64,000 bases of DNA from Pararge aegeria (lineage: Eukaryota > Arthropoda > Insecta > Lepidoptera > Nymphalidae). Shown one piece after another: positions 11,371-22,370 of the stretch (position 1 is its first letter; every line of letters starts with the position of its first letter). A program made the position numbers and the translations under genes. The stretch covers positions 4,516,501-4,580,500 of the forward strand of contig NC_053195.1 in the NCBI RefSeq assembly GCF_905163445.1, in the 5' to 3' direction. Below the pieces are notes generated by a model that was given only the letters and a program-made list of their open reading frames with translations, was not told the DNA's origin and did not search any database.

Positions 11371-12044
11371 CAGCAAAAAAAAAGATATTATTGTCAGAGT
11401 TGTTCAGATGTTTTGATAATTTTCACAGTTGTAATGTCATAAATTTTAAATACGTAATTAGAGTTCTTTATTGGAATGCCACACCAAACGCTCTGAGTGT
11501 ATTCATTAGTATACGGACGTGAATTGTTATTTTTATTGAAATAAATTATGATCTCAGATTGATTTAATAAAAATTAACGCCAAGTAGCGGTATGTTCTAT
11601 ATGATTCTAGTAGGGTATAGCGTTTGAAGCATTTATGATAAGAAAAGTATTAATGATTAAGAAAATGATATTTTTACGAAGAGGATACAAACAAAAACAT
11701 TTCCGGTCACAGATTCTCTGTGCTGGTATAAACGTTTAATCTATGGTTACACAGTTTAGCTAAATCATCGTCCCTAATTCCATTTATCCCGTGCACTAAT
11801 CATAGGATTACGCACTCCCGCGCTGACAAACGTGGCGGTTTCCAACTTTGCAGCCCGATATTTGGAATCGGTATAAACGGGCCATTGCCTCCATAGATTT
11901 TATGGACGTTTAATAATAGCACTTTAGTATAACTGCAATAATAACTGTTTAGTTATGGGATTGCGGTGTGGCCTACTTTTGACCGCATTTGTCACAGGGT
12001 TGCCTAAAGTTACTAAATAGTGACACAAATTATTATATATAGAG

Positions 12045-12690
12045 CTTTTTGTGACAGAGCTCGTCTCGGGGACTACTACCGCCATGCTTGTTTCTGCCTC
12101 AGCATTGCTGTCTGCCGGTCTGAAGGACGTTTGCCGGAGTTATTACACGACTTTTTTTATACTTGATAGACTTGCGCTTGACAACTATCATGCCTGACGT
12201 AAAGCAATGCCGCGGTCTAAATTGGGGCGCGCTTGCCTAAAAAAATTGCCTATTCAATCTTGCCTTGAAAGCATTCAAGTATCAGGAAAGACCGAAGCCG
12301 GAAGAGCGTTCCAAACCTTAGCAAACCGCATCAGAAACGTAAATGAAAACCGCTTCGTGCGTGTTGCCTGTATGTCAACCACATAAGGATGCGACCGTTC
12401 ACGGTGTCTCCCTGTTCTGTGGAAGAATGGTGGCGGAGGAGCGAGATTATGAAGTTCCTGAGCTCACTCGCCAAAGTATACTGGTGGTACAAAGGTGCTG
12501 TAAACTGTGTAGTTTCGCCTGAGTAAGAGATTAATTGCCGATGACGTCTTAGGTTGATGTATACAAGGCAGTACTTTGTAGGAAACGGTCCATGCTTATC
12601 CCTGCAAAGTTTTGCTCAGTTTATAGGCGATGGTTTTTAACTTACCAAAAGTTGGGTTATTTGCTTGGGCCGTCAACTATTACTATACAA
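12045..12690 (+). mobile_element. Repeat family F copy split by a LINE
   Basis: The left part has GAGCTCGTCTCGGGGACTAC and ACCGCCATGCTTG and stops near 12155; the right part from 12541 continues with TTAGGTTGATG and TATAGGCGATGGTTTTTAAC. Other copies (38355, 51775, 61975) run continuously through this point. The family is likely a LINE 3' UTR. Confidence 0.65.
12160..12540 (-). mobile_element. LINE reverse-transcriptase C-terminal fragment
   Basis: The minus strand encodes TKRFSFTFLMRFAKVWNALP followed by ASVFPDT and a stop, matching the C-terminus of a LINE also found at 43545-43800. It lies inside the family F copy. Frame breaks make it a pseudogene. Confidence 0.75.
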
Positions 12691-12827
12691 AAAAAAATTT
12701 CTGTGTATCACTCACTTCAGAAACATTCAAATATATACAATACCATTTGGTGTTGTTCTCCATTTTGTGCTACTCATATTCCGTTTAACCTGAAAATATA
12801 CAGGTTTATTCACATTACATTACTGTT

Positions 12828-13125
12828 GCAGTTGCCCGCGACTTCGTCCGCTTTTGTTTTTGTTTTTCGAAAGACATGTGCCTCAATAATGTGGCAGCAC
12901 TTTATGTATTTAGGATAGCTAAGCCTGGTATTAAATCGTCAAACACTTTCGTCCCCTCTCCCAAGGAAACTGAGCTTAATTTCGGGATAAAAATCATCCT
13001 ATATTACTTCTAATACCTTCAGGAATATGTGTACAAAGTTTCGTGATGATCGGTTTAGTAGTTTTTGCATGAAAGCGTAACAAACAAACTTACATTCACA
13101 TTTATAATCTTAGTAGGGATTTTAA
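12828..13125 (-). mobile_element. Helitron-like element (family H)
   Basis: Starts on this strand with GTTGCCCGCGACTTCGTCCG at 12835 (reverse of the CGCGGGCAAC end) and finishes with TTTATAATCTTAGTAGGGAT near 13120. The inner part GTTTAGTAGTTTTTGCATGA AAGCG is the complement of the ACGCAAAAACTAC motif in other copies. Confidence 0.6.
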
Positions 13126-13129
13126 TGAA

Positions 13130-13770
13130 GTCTAAAGACCACCTCTGTTGTATAGAATCTAAATATTTTTACTTATATGTACTCTGTATGTAATTAATTG
13201 TATTTGTATTTATCTATATATTTCTTTATTATTTATATTTGTACGAGCTATTAAAAATATGTTACGACATATTTTTGTCATATTGCACTTTTCCGTTTCC
13301 ATAATTATTTGCTTCTTACATCAAGGATTGTCTGGAAAAGATTGCTAAAAGAAAGCCTTTGCGCTTTTTTAATTTAGTTTTTTTTAATCGTTAATCCAAC
13401 ATATATTGTTTTATCTTTTTATTGTGTGCCAAAAAGATTGTATCTATCTGTTTTGTTCTACCTATTTAAATTACTGGTTTTGTTAATCATTAATGTTAGA
13501 TTTTATAAATCTCAACGCGGATTATAGATTTAATTCGTAGGGAGGGATGGAGGTGGGTCGGTGTTATTGGGAGCATTGTAGGTGCGCTTAGCCAAATTAA
13601 AGGTAAACTAATTCGCAAATGGAACGCGAATGGAAGGAGTCGAGATAGGCGTCACATTTAATTAATAAATTCACGCCTCCGGTTTTGTAAACGGGATTAT
13701 GAAAATGTTATGTAAAGGAATGTCATTTTGATTAGCAGGTTTTTAGTGTATTAAAATCTTGATTAAAATT
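13130..13770. other. AT-rich non-coding stretch
   Basis: No gene or repeat shared with the rest of the window was recognised. 13540-13690 is somewhat GC-richer and may be unique intron sequence. Confidence 0.45.
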
Positions 13771-13774
13771 ATTT

Positions 13775-13990
13775 TTATTTATTTCAAACAGACGGTAGAC
13801 AAAAATTCATTGATTTCAAGTGGGCTTACTCTATAAACACTTTCAACCTAACGACAAGTCTGTCTATTTGTAGCAAATCTAGTACCGGTTTGGAAAGCAG
13901 ATTCTACTAAGAAGTAGCCGGCAAGAGTAGTAAGAGTAATTCGCAACCTGTTAATATCTCACCGCTGGGCGCTGCTCCTCTATTTTGTAG
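13775..13990 (-). mobile_element. Repeat family C, decayed copy
   Basis: ATTCATTGATTTCAAGTGGG, CCGGTTTGGAAAGCAGATTC and AGTAGCCGGCAAGAG match family C in reverse. Better copies are at 51365 (minus), 54690 and 61290 (plus). Confidence 0.65.
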
Positions 13991-14194
13991 GAAAGAAGAT
14001 TAAAAGCTAAGACCTAGTAACAAACATATATTATATACACGCACATAAACGTCTAAATGCAATTTTAAGTTACTATTGTTTAGGGTTGTCAACTTCTTTT
14101 GTAAGTAAACTTAAATGTACGTTACTTGGAATTATAAATCATAAATCATTCCTCTTAGTTTATTATTCTAGTAGTAGTTAGTATCTATATATTA

Positions 14195-14467
14195 GGCAGC
14201 CGAATGGCGCAGTGGGCAGTGACCCTGCTTTCCGCATCCAAGGCCGTGGGTTCGATTCCCACAACTGGAAAAATGTTTGTGTGATGAACATGAATGTTTT
14301 TCAGTGTCTGGGTGTTTATATGTATATTATAAGTTTTAATGTGTATTATATTCATAAAAATATTCATCAGCTATCTTAGTACCCATAACACAAGCTACGC
14401 TTACTTTGGGACTATATAGCGATGTGTGTCTTGTCGTAGTATATTTATTTATTTATTATTATTTATT
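14195..14467 (+). mobile_element. tRNA-derived SINE family A, full length
   Basis: The head contains TGGCGCAGTGG (box A) and GGTTCGATTCC (box B), the RNA polymerase III promoter of a tRNA-like SINE. The body has CAGTGTCTGGGTGTTTATAT, CCATAACACAAGCTACGCTT and GATGTGTGTCTTGTCGTAGT, and ends in a TTTATT-rich tail. TATCTAT at 14182-14188 and 14468-14474 looks like the target-site duplication. There are about ten copies in this window. Confidence 0.88.
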
Positions 14468-14908
14468 TATCTATGGTGTCTTAGTATTTACTCCCTTTCG
14501 AACAAGCCCCGTATATGTCAAGCAGTAAACGTTAACCGGTTGAGATGTCGACCACAGAATTCTATATTAAACACGCAAAAATAAACCATACCTTAAATCA
14601 ATGTTAACCTTGATAATCGAATCAACTTTAAAATCGATGGTTTCCTTTGATACCGTCGAATATATTTCATTCGGCAGTAAATCGAATTGAGATTTCAAGT
14701 GCTCGCTAAGGGGGTTGTTCCCCACTGCAATCGAGATTGGATTGTAATCGAGTAATTTACAACGATAGCCTACACTAGAACATGGATTTTCTTGCTTACC
14801 GTATAAAAAAATATAACAGATAAAATTTTCTCTTAAAAAAAATTGACTCATTGGAAATATTTCACAACAAACTCCTAGCTATATTACAATACACTAACTA
14901 TAAACTCA

Positions 14909-14942
14909 TATATATATATATATATATATATAGTATATATTT
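14909..14942. repeat. (TA)n microsatellite
   Basis: About 15 TA units, followed by TAGTATATATTT. Confidence 0.9.
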
Positions 14943-14944
14943 TT

Positions 14945-15060
14945 CGGTTTTCGGATGGACACTTGCCGAGGTCTCGACGTCATCGGGGGGGTGTATATAT
15001 CTGCTACATATAGTGTGCACATGCTAGTGGTCTCCACATTAATAAACTAGATGGCGCCAC
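14945..15060 (-). mobile_element. Fragment of the 34.8-kb repeat
   Basis: GGATGGACACTTGCCGAGG and GTCATCGGGGG are the reverse complement of CAAGTGTCCATCC and CCCCCGATGACACTGG at 34915-34970. Nothing more of the element is recognisable. Confidence 0.5.
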
Positions 15061-15504
15061 GAAGATCCTGCATCGCGTTTACGAAGTGTTCACAAAAATT
15101 TACCATATAGGTATACAACTTCTAAAGATAAATTGTCGGACGTCGGTCCCCGACCACAATCCTCCGTCCGAACTTCGTATCGTTACGGTCTAGCGCATCA
15201 CCTTAGCTCCCGTACAAGATCATACCAATTCCTACAATAAATTGAATTAGCTTGTTTCTGTTTTTTATTATTCCACTACTAATTTCTTATTTATTCCAAA
15301 CCTATGCACCACCCACTTTTCACTTTTTTATCGGCTTATTACGCTCAGGTTGCCTTTAAAAGATCACTTTTAGTGATAAGCATCTTTGCACCCTAGCACT
15401 AAGTACTATTACTGTTTTCCTTGTATTTTTCCTATTGTGTTGTGTTGCAATAAAGTTTTTCTATTCTATTCTATTGGTATACAATGACTTAAATTATTGT
15501 ATTC

Positions 15505-15715
15505 TGTTTTTTTTATTCCCCTACAAATCAGCCCTTGACTGCAATCTCACATGGTGGTCTGGGATGGTAGCGGAAAACCTGTTAGGCCGTATGACAGTTC
15601 GACTTAAACCACACCCTTAATTCCTACGCGAATCCTACCAGAACGTGAAATCGCTTAGCATAACGTCTTTGTCGGTAGTGTGTCAGCCACGGCCAAAGCC
15701 TTCCACCAGACAAAT
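15505..15715 (-). mobile_element. SINE family E, nearly complete 3' two-thirds
   Basis: In reverse: CCCTTGACTGCAATCTCAC, then CTGTTAGGCCGTATGACAG, AAATCGCTTAGC, GTCTTTGTCGGTA and CACGGCCAAAGCCTTCCACC. The order matches the full copy at 33511 read on the minus strand. Confidence 0.75.
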
Positions 15716-15719
15716 TCTT

Positions 15720-16205
15720 TTTTAATTATTTTAATACCACTACACCAGCTCTTAACGGTAGGCGTTGCATTTATAACATGAAATATTATACCGAGAAATT
15801 CACATAGACAGTTACGAACAATATAGTATGTGAATTAAAGTCATAGTCACTCCATCCAGTAATTAAGGTTAGCACAGTGGTAACAATTTAAGTTTTTGAC
15901 TCCAATTACAGTTGACTCTTGAGTAAAGTTGTTCATTAGGCTAATTGTGGCCAGCAGAGAAGCGCGTCTTTTTCTATTATAAATGTAAGACCACGATGCT
16001 CACAAAGTTTCTCAGGTCTTTGTATACGCCCATCTTAACTATTAAAACTTCATTTGGTTACTTGGGAACGTGTGAATAATGTATATCATAGCCGCGAAAG
16101 CTTTATCAAAGTGGTAGCATAATGCACTCTTGGTTGTTTCAACGGCTACTAATCGATTTTTAAGCACTAGTGACAGAAGAGGTAAGGAGTTTCAGACTGG
16201 CATGG
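15720..16205. other. Non-coding stretch
   Basis: No gene or clear repeat recognised. Confidence 0.4.
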
Positions 16206-16210
16206 AATAC

Positions 16211-16442
16211 ATAAATAAAAATACTACGACAATACACACATCTCTATATAGCTCCAAAGTAAGCGTAGCTTGTGTTACGGGTACTAAGATAGCTGATGAA
16301 TATTTTTATGAATATAATACACATAAATACGTATGATATACAGATAAACACCCAGACACTGAAGAACATTCATGTTCATCACACAAACATTTTTCCAGTT
16401 ATGGAAATCGAACCCACGGCCTTAAATACAGAAAGCAGGGTC
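16211..16442 (-). mobile_element. SINE family A, lacking the extreme 5' end
   Basis: Reverse of TACGACAATACACACATC, CAAAGTAAGCGTAGCTTGTG and AACCCACGGCCTT. The sequence leaves the family inside the tRNA-like head at AGGGTC and continues into a duplicated segment. Confidence 0.8.
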
Positions 16443-16445
16443 CGA

Positions 16446-16655
16446 CACCAAGGCATAGACACTACGAAAAAAATAAAAGTGAGGTACTTTTATTTTCTAC
16501 ATCTTGTCGAGATATACGTAGAGCTGATGGATGGACACTTAACAGTCTCAAAGTAGCGATAATGGTATAAGAGTAACTTATCACCGCTTTGCACTGCCTT
16601 CTGTCACCAAGGCATAGACACTACGAAAATAATAAGAGTATGGTACTTTTATTTT
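16446..16655. repeat. Direct duplication of about 50 bp flanking 110 bp
   Basis: CACCAAGGCATAGACACTAC followed by a GGTACTTTTATTTT run occurs at 16446-16497 and again at 16605-16655. The unit between the copies is not recognised. Confidence 0.7.
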
Positions 16656-16659
16656 TTTC

Positions 16660-17345
16660 GCATGAAAAGTATTCCTGCAAGCACTCACCCTTGTTATAGA
16701 TTAGTTGTGTTTATAAAACTTCTTTCTTTATACTCCATAAAGGCCCTCGATCAAGTTTGTTGGCAACTTTTAATGTGTATGAAAGCATCGGCCGGCTCTT
16801 TCTTACTGTGTGGGGGAATATTTTATCGCTTTTATTCAGAAGTTGTTCTATAAATTGCACATTATTGTTAATCATACTGGGGGTTAGTTGCCTTGGAGAA
16901 AATTTGCCGATAGCGCTTGTTGAGAAATGTTGACCTAAGTATCTTCCTATTTAATTGGATTGGTGATCTTCTTTATGAGCACGAATTTGACCTCTATGAG
17001 CAAGTTATTAAGTTACCCCTATAGCATAGGTTTATTTTTAGATATCTATTTTTTATCTTCAATTTAGAAGGCATTCCTAATGTGAGCTAAGGTCTCTTTC
17101 CTTTATCTTTTAAGAATTACTTTGTATGGCTAGGGTTCCATAGATAGAGACAATTTACAACGATGGTTTTTCGGTTAAAAATTATCAGAAGCATTCTGGA
17201 ATAAGGATATTGTCAGTAAAAACTCCCGGTGAGGAGAGCACGTTGATTTGGAGCCGCATAGTGGGTCTATGACGTACAACTCTCTCTCCTATGAGAGAGA
17301 AGACCTGCTACCATCAGTGTAACTTTTATAGGATGACGAGGATGA
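16660..17345. other. Non-coding stretch
   Basis: No gene recognised. A short dyad CTCTCTCCTATGAGAGAGA lies near 17281-17299. Confidence 0.4.
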
Positions 17346-17410
17346 AAATTTGAAGACCTCCAACGCAACGGTGAGCACTGTGAATTTAAGCAACAGGTCC
17401 CGGAATCGAT
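17345..17410 (+). mobile_element. SINE family E head fragment
   Basis: CCAACGCAACGGTGAGC, TGTGAATTTAAGCAACAGG and TCCCGGAATCGATG match the tRNA-like head of family E at 33511 (box B partly degraded). It ends where hairpin repeat G begins. Confidence 0.65.
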
Positions 17411-17578
17411 GACCAGATAAAAAAGAGATTAAAAATCCAGTATGACTTATAAAAAAGTTAAGGATAAGGCATTGTAAGAGTTATAAAAAGCCTACCCTTT
17501 AGTTTTCATAACTCTTACTGGAGATTTTCTTCATTATATATCATCTGCGTACCCTGTGCATACCCTCTATGCACGCAA
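17411..17578. mobile_element. Hairpin-forming repeat G, copy 1
   Basis: AAATCCAGTATGACTTAT pairs imperfectly with ATAACTCTTACTGGAGATTT, enclosing GGATAAGGC and GCCTACCC. The same arrangement occurs at 61553-61699, and both continue with ATCATCTGC and CTGTGCATACC. Possibly a small fold-back MITE. Confidence 0.65.
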
Positions 17579-17627
17579 CTGCACAAGGCACATAAAGTAA
17601 GTATTACTTTATGTGCCTTGTGCAGTT
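17577..17627. repeat. Perfect inverted repeat, 24-bp arms, 3-bp loop
   Basis: The arm AACTGCACAAGGCACATAAA plus GTAA at 17577-17600 is the exact complement of 17604-17627, separated only by GTA. It directly follows hairpin repeat G. Confidence 0.95.
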
Positions 17628-17644
17628 AAATAATCATTCCTATT

Positions 17645-17745
17645 TTTTTTCCACTACAAGTTAGCCCTTGACTGCAATCTCACGTCAATGATGGTGCAGT
17701 CTAAGATGTTAGCGGGCTGACCTGTTAGGGAGTACGGTGGTCATA
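17645..17745 (-). mobile_element. SINE family E, 3' part
   Basis: CCACTACAAGTTAGCCCTTG and ACTGCAATCTCACG, then GATGGTGCAGTCTAAGATG and ACCTGTTAGGGAGTACGG, are the reverse of the family E tail. Confidence 0.8.
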
Positions 17746-17747
17746 CC

Positions 17748-17826
17748 CCAAAAAACACAAAATACAAAAAGAAAAGGTTCATTAGGCGGTCTATTGTACC
17801 TTTTCTTTTTTATTTTGTATTTTTTT
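17748..17826. repeat. Imperfect inverted repeat
   Basis: ACAAAATACAAAAAGAAAAG at the left pairs with CTTTTCTTTTTTATTTTGTA at the right, with about 24 bases between. It may be a fold-back of an A-rich tail. Confidence 0.7.
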
Positions 17827-18314
17827 TTGTTCTAATATTTCTAATATTTCTTTGTATTTGGTGTACATAAAGTGTATTTTGATTTGATTTGATTTGACTT
17901 ACTGCGATCACCAATCCGTCCGCCCAGCGATTGTGAGTAAACCCTTCCGTTGTCACTTGCCACCACTACACTGTTATAGGCTATTGATGGTATCTTTACC
18001 CTGCCATACAACCAAACATTATTAACGTTTATAAAATATTAACAAGGCAGTAAAAGATCAAGTCGCACAAGATAGGTATTACGAATTGCAAAGCAATCCT
18101 TTATTCATTAGCGAGCTGATTTTCATTACTATTCATGACACCGCGTTCGAACGACACACGGTAGTCGGAATGTGGGGCAAAAGCTTGTCAAATACAGTTG
18201 CCTACTAGAAATGAGCTTACACGCATGTGATACTATCTAAATATTAAAACTATGCAAATATTTTAGATTTCTGTTCATTGACATAAATACCTGATGTTTT
18301 AACAAAGCGAAGAT

Positions 18315-18482
18315 ATTATTATTAAACTCTTTATTTGTATACCACATCATTAGCATATACACAATATTAAAAAAAGAAACATAAAAAAAGAAGTAGAATA
18401 CAAAATGCGGCCTTATCGCTTAATAGCGATCTCTGCCAGGCAACCTTTGAATTAGGAAAAAAAAGAAGAGGACATTAGAGAC
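18315..18482 (-). mobile_element. LINE 3' tail, family D
   Basis: TATTATTATTAAACTCTTTA begins the reverse of an AATAAAGAGT polyadenylated end, followed by GCGGCCTTATCGCTTAATAG and CGATCTCTGCCAGGCAACC, the family D block. No coding part is attached. Confidence 0.75.
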
Positions 18483-18484
18483 TG

Positions 18485-19020
18485 CTAGTGGTAAAAATTT
18501 TTAAAATACATACATGCGAATAACTAAATACGTAAACTAGTGTACACAAGTACATAATATAATTTAATTTATGCAAAATTTATAATATTATGCAAATTAT
18601 TACAAAGTTAACATAAAAGCACAAAACGATAAAGCACGTTTAAAAAATAAATAAACTTAATGTTTAGAAATTAAGAATTGCAACTAAATTAAATAAAAAA
18701 GATTGTTTGAAATATTGTCAATCAGTAATACTTTTACAAAAAAAATAGTTTTATCGACGAGACGACGATCGAGATTTCGAATTCAATCAATTTGTAACAG
18801 AAATTAACCAGTTTATCTTTATATATTTTATTAAGTTTATTTAGCGTTATGAAAACATTTGCTTAAGTGTACTAGTCGTTTCGATTACCTCGATCATCTT
18901 AAAAAATATTCAATCAGATCCGGTAAATTGTTCGGGGTTTTATTCGGAAAGGTTTGGTGTATAAACAAATATTTGTATAAAATATACCACACAAATTTCT
19001 GTGCTTGCCACGGATATTCA
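18485..19020. other. Non-coding stretch
   Basis: AT-rich; no gene recognised. The part up to about 18720 may be further sequence of the adjoining LINE. Confidence 0.4.
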
Positions 19021-19024
19021 TTTA

Positions 19025-19165
19025 ATATGCTTTATGTGACCTACTCATTGCCACATTAGCTTAGCGATTTGTTTGGCCCATATTGATGGCTCTGGTTCTT
19101 CTACGGATCTCCTCATTTCTGATTGGATCGAACTCTTCATCGCCCGCTGATCTTGGACCTGTTTA
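19025..19165 (-). mobile_element. RTE LINE internal fragment
   Basis: The minus strand reads GATCCAATCAGAAATGAGG then AGATCCGTAGAAGAACC, encoding IRNEEIRRRT as in the RTE copy at 5916. The rest is broken by stops. Confidence 0.75.
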
Positions 19166-19169
19166 TGTA

Positions 19170-20190
19170 ATCCTAATTCATTATTTCTCGACGTTATCAC
19201 ATCAAAACCATGATGGTTCAACTACCAGTTCGACTATCTACCCATCACGGTAAACGTCCTTTTTATCCTATTTACGAACCCCTTTTTTGGGGTAATTTGT
19301 AAAACTAAATGTGAATTATGTCCTATTTATTAATTTTGTTTTCATTCTTTATTTCTTAGATCTTTTAAAATACGTTTAATTTTTAACTCGTAATTTGGGA
19401 TGGGTCTTGTCTGAAATATACAAATTTTAGTATTATTAATATTATCGATTAATTAATCAGTATGAATCTGTAGCTTTATTTACTGCTAAACGAAGTAAAC
19501 AACGCTAATTGTTTGAATATTCAGTAAAAGATCAAAGCTCCAATGAATTACAAACTCCCGATCAGTCGTCTCATTACTATTCATTAGGGCTAAGTACGGC
19601 TGACATACAGCTGTGTCGTTTATCTGATTAAACTTCTATAGCGTATACTGCTCATTTGTATCCCTAATTATTACATCACTAGTGGTTTCCCAAATTTTCT
19701 AAGTATTTTTTTTCATCCAACATTCATTACTCATTCTACACAAAATTTTTCAAAATTCATATTGATGTGAAATAGACTAAACGCCTTATCATATTTATGA
19801 TTTATATAATTTGTGTTATTCCCTATTTAAATAGGATTTTATCCACAATTTAATGTTTTTTTAATTTTTCATGCGAAAACCTAATTAATACTTTTTCTTA
19901 AGAAGCTTTTAATTTTTATTGATAAAAAAATATCACAATAAAAAAATTATACCCAAACAATTACTTTCTTTTTACCCAAACAATTAATCTATTTTTACAA
20001 TTATTATTTATTTAATAAGGAACTTCGTTCCTATCTGGTAAAACATGAGGTGTCACACGACACAACATGTTTTTTTTAATACATATACGTAGCTATGTTT
20101 ATGCTTATAAAATTACTAACTTTAAACTTAGATCAAAACCCTTATAATTAGAGTTATAATATCTGAAATTGGGAGTTTTTAATTACTGAA
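19170..20190. other. AT-rich non-coding stretch
   Basis: Contains two copies of CCCAAACAATTA about 20 bases apart near 19950-19985. No gene recognised. Confidence 0.45.
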
Positions 20191-20370
20191 CTCGCTCTGG
20201 TCTTGTACGACTTTGGCCGTGCCTAGTTTTCACCTTACCGAAAAAGATCCACAAGTACAATAAATTCTTTCCATACCCCTAAATGGTTAGCCCGTTACCA
20301 TCTCAGACTGCATAACCACTTGCATCCAGAACATTGCAATCCAGGTCCAGCATGTAGTGGAAATATAAAA
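20190..20370 (+). mobile_element. SINE family E, degraded
   Basis: CTCTGGTCTTGTACGACTTT GGCCGTG, ACCCCTAAATGGTTAGCCCG, ATCTCAGACTGCATAACCAC and TGTAGTGGAAAT follow the family order. Confidence 0.65.
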
Positions 20371-20374
20371 AAAA

Positions 20375-21825
20375 TTCTGTGCTGTTATTTAATACATAAT
20401 TTAAATCTCATATTTGGCACAATCACATTGTAGGTAATAACACTATGCTGAGTTGAAATTGTACAAATAAGGACTCAACACGCTTTCCAACATTCTCCAA
20501 AAGCAACAAAGATAAAGTATTCCGTCAGTAAACTTTTGATCCGTATGTAGGTATTTCTGATTAAAAAGGAGTTTTTACGCTACAATGGCTACGTTTGTCA
20601 ATGTTTCGACTCCCAGAATCGTAAAAGTTGTTAAAGGAACTTGTATTCCTCTAATTAATTCTCTCGTTCGTTCATCTCGAACCTTTAATTCAGTGTTCTG
20701 TGAAGTTTCATGACCTTACGCTTTGGGTCCTTTGGATATACGAACAATTTGGGATGTTGGGTGAAAGCAGTCTTCGAAAAAAGGAACAGTTTAATCTACA
20801 TTAGAAAAATCGTTACCAAAAGCATCCCTTTGGATCAAAGTTTACATTGTGGAAATGTTCTTTGTGCCTGTGATGTTATGTTTTATGTTCTTATAGATTG
20901 TTACATGATTTAAAACCTGGAATTAACTTTACAAGTGATGTGAAAGATCCTTTGAATCATACGAACGATTAAACGAACTTCTTGATTAAACAGATAAGTA
21001 AACAGAAATAATGTATCAGCTACTCGAACTACCCTTAAAATAAGGCATAGATCTGACTTTGTTGACGTTTGTTGACGTTTGTTTGCAACAATTTTAATCT
21101 CAAACGATGATTGAATCTTTGTTGCCTCTTAATGAAGAAAAGTGATGATAAATGGTAATTTTTTATTTTCTAATGTATAATAGAAATCGTTGGTTTTGAA
21201 AAATAATTTCGCTAATTTCGCAAAGAGAAATTTCATTTACAGCTTAGCAAAAAATTTCGCAAAGAATTAATGAGTTTCTATGTGAGATTTCTGTAAAAAC
21301 ATTCTAAATTAAGATCCCGAAGCAAATCTCATCGCCCACAAGCCAAGTCCGAGAGAAATAATGAGTCAGCAATTCTTTTCAATTCAAAATCCTTTTTAAC
21401 TTCCACTTTACATTCTCCGCCGTCTTAAGACTTAAATGAATTGTCCGGGACTACTCTTCTCCCGGCTGACAATCCCTTGACGTGTTTTATGTCCTAATTT
21501 AAATTGCTTTTATCGCGAACATCGCAGTTATGCGTACCAATCTTGTCACTTGGACGCCATTTTTCAGCTGCGTAAGCCGGTGTTATGGCATTCACTTTGT
21601 TTAACGTTTCGCTTTTGTTTTTGGTCTGTTTAAATTATTTTGTTGGCGAACAATGAATTACTTCTGGGAGTTGCTGCTCTTTGGCATTGAAATCTTAACT
21701 ACCCACAATACGTGACAGTGAAAGGTTTTCTATAATAATCATTTTTATAAGAATGAGGTTGCAAAACGACAAAATATTAATAAAAAATACGTAACCGATT
21801 ATGGGTTCAAAAACTGGCATATACC
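20375..21825. other. Non-coding stretch with a GC-richer unique part
   Basis: No repeat or gene was recognised. 21310-21640 is less AT-rich than its surroundings and may hold conserved non-coding sequence. Confidence 0.4.
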
Positions 21826-21902
21826 TTTATTTATATCTCTACAAGTTAACCTATGACAGTAATCTCAGCTAATAAAGTAAGTGAGGATGGAAGTTAAGAT
21901 AA

Positions 21903-22176
21903 TAATAAATAAATAATAAATAAATATACTACGACAATACACACTTCGCCATCTAGGCCCAAAGTAAGTGAAGCTAGTGTTATGGGTACTAAGATAACTG
22001 ATGATTATTTTTATGAATAAAATACATACTCGTAAATACCTAAATAAACATATAAACTCCCAGACACTGAAAAACATTAATGTTCATCAGACATAAATTT
22101 TCCAGTTGTGGGAATCGAACCCACGGCCGTGGACTCAGAAAGCAGGGTCGCTGCCCATCGGCCAAATCGGCCGTCG
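21903..22176 (-). mobile_element. SINE family A, full length, probably nested in SINE E
   Basis: Reverse of the tail (ATAAATAAATATACTACGAC), the body (AAAGTAAGTGAAGCTAGTGT) and the head (GGAATCGAACCCACGG). The flanks 21830-21900 (CTACAAGTTAACC, CAGTAATCTCAG) and 22180-22210 (AAGATGGTTACGGACG) resemble two parts of a reverse-oriented SINE E. Confidence 0.8.
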
Positions 22177-22370
22177 AGAGAAAGATGGTTACGGACGTGG
22201 CAGTAATATACCCGTATTCTATCTAATCGTATTCTTAATTATCTATTAAATCTATCGTATCGTATTCTAAATAGAAACCGATGAGAGTTATGGCAATGAC
22301 TGAACAGAATCCCACCATACTAGACCTAAAAAAATTTAACCTGCGGGGTGTCAAACGTAAGAGAAGTAAT

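Noticed and set aside
12592..12918. 108-codon open frame
   Set aside because: It crosses the end of repeat F, plain AT-rich DNA and the edge of a Helitron-like element, so it is a chance frame.
14205..14275. Possible tRNA gene with good A and B boxes
   Set aside because: The sequence is the head of a SINE present about ten times here; the stem pairing and anticodon arm of a real tRNA are not convincing.
14567..14851. 94-codon minus-strand frame
   Set aside because: No recognised motif, no splice signals, biased AT-rich composition.
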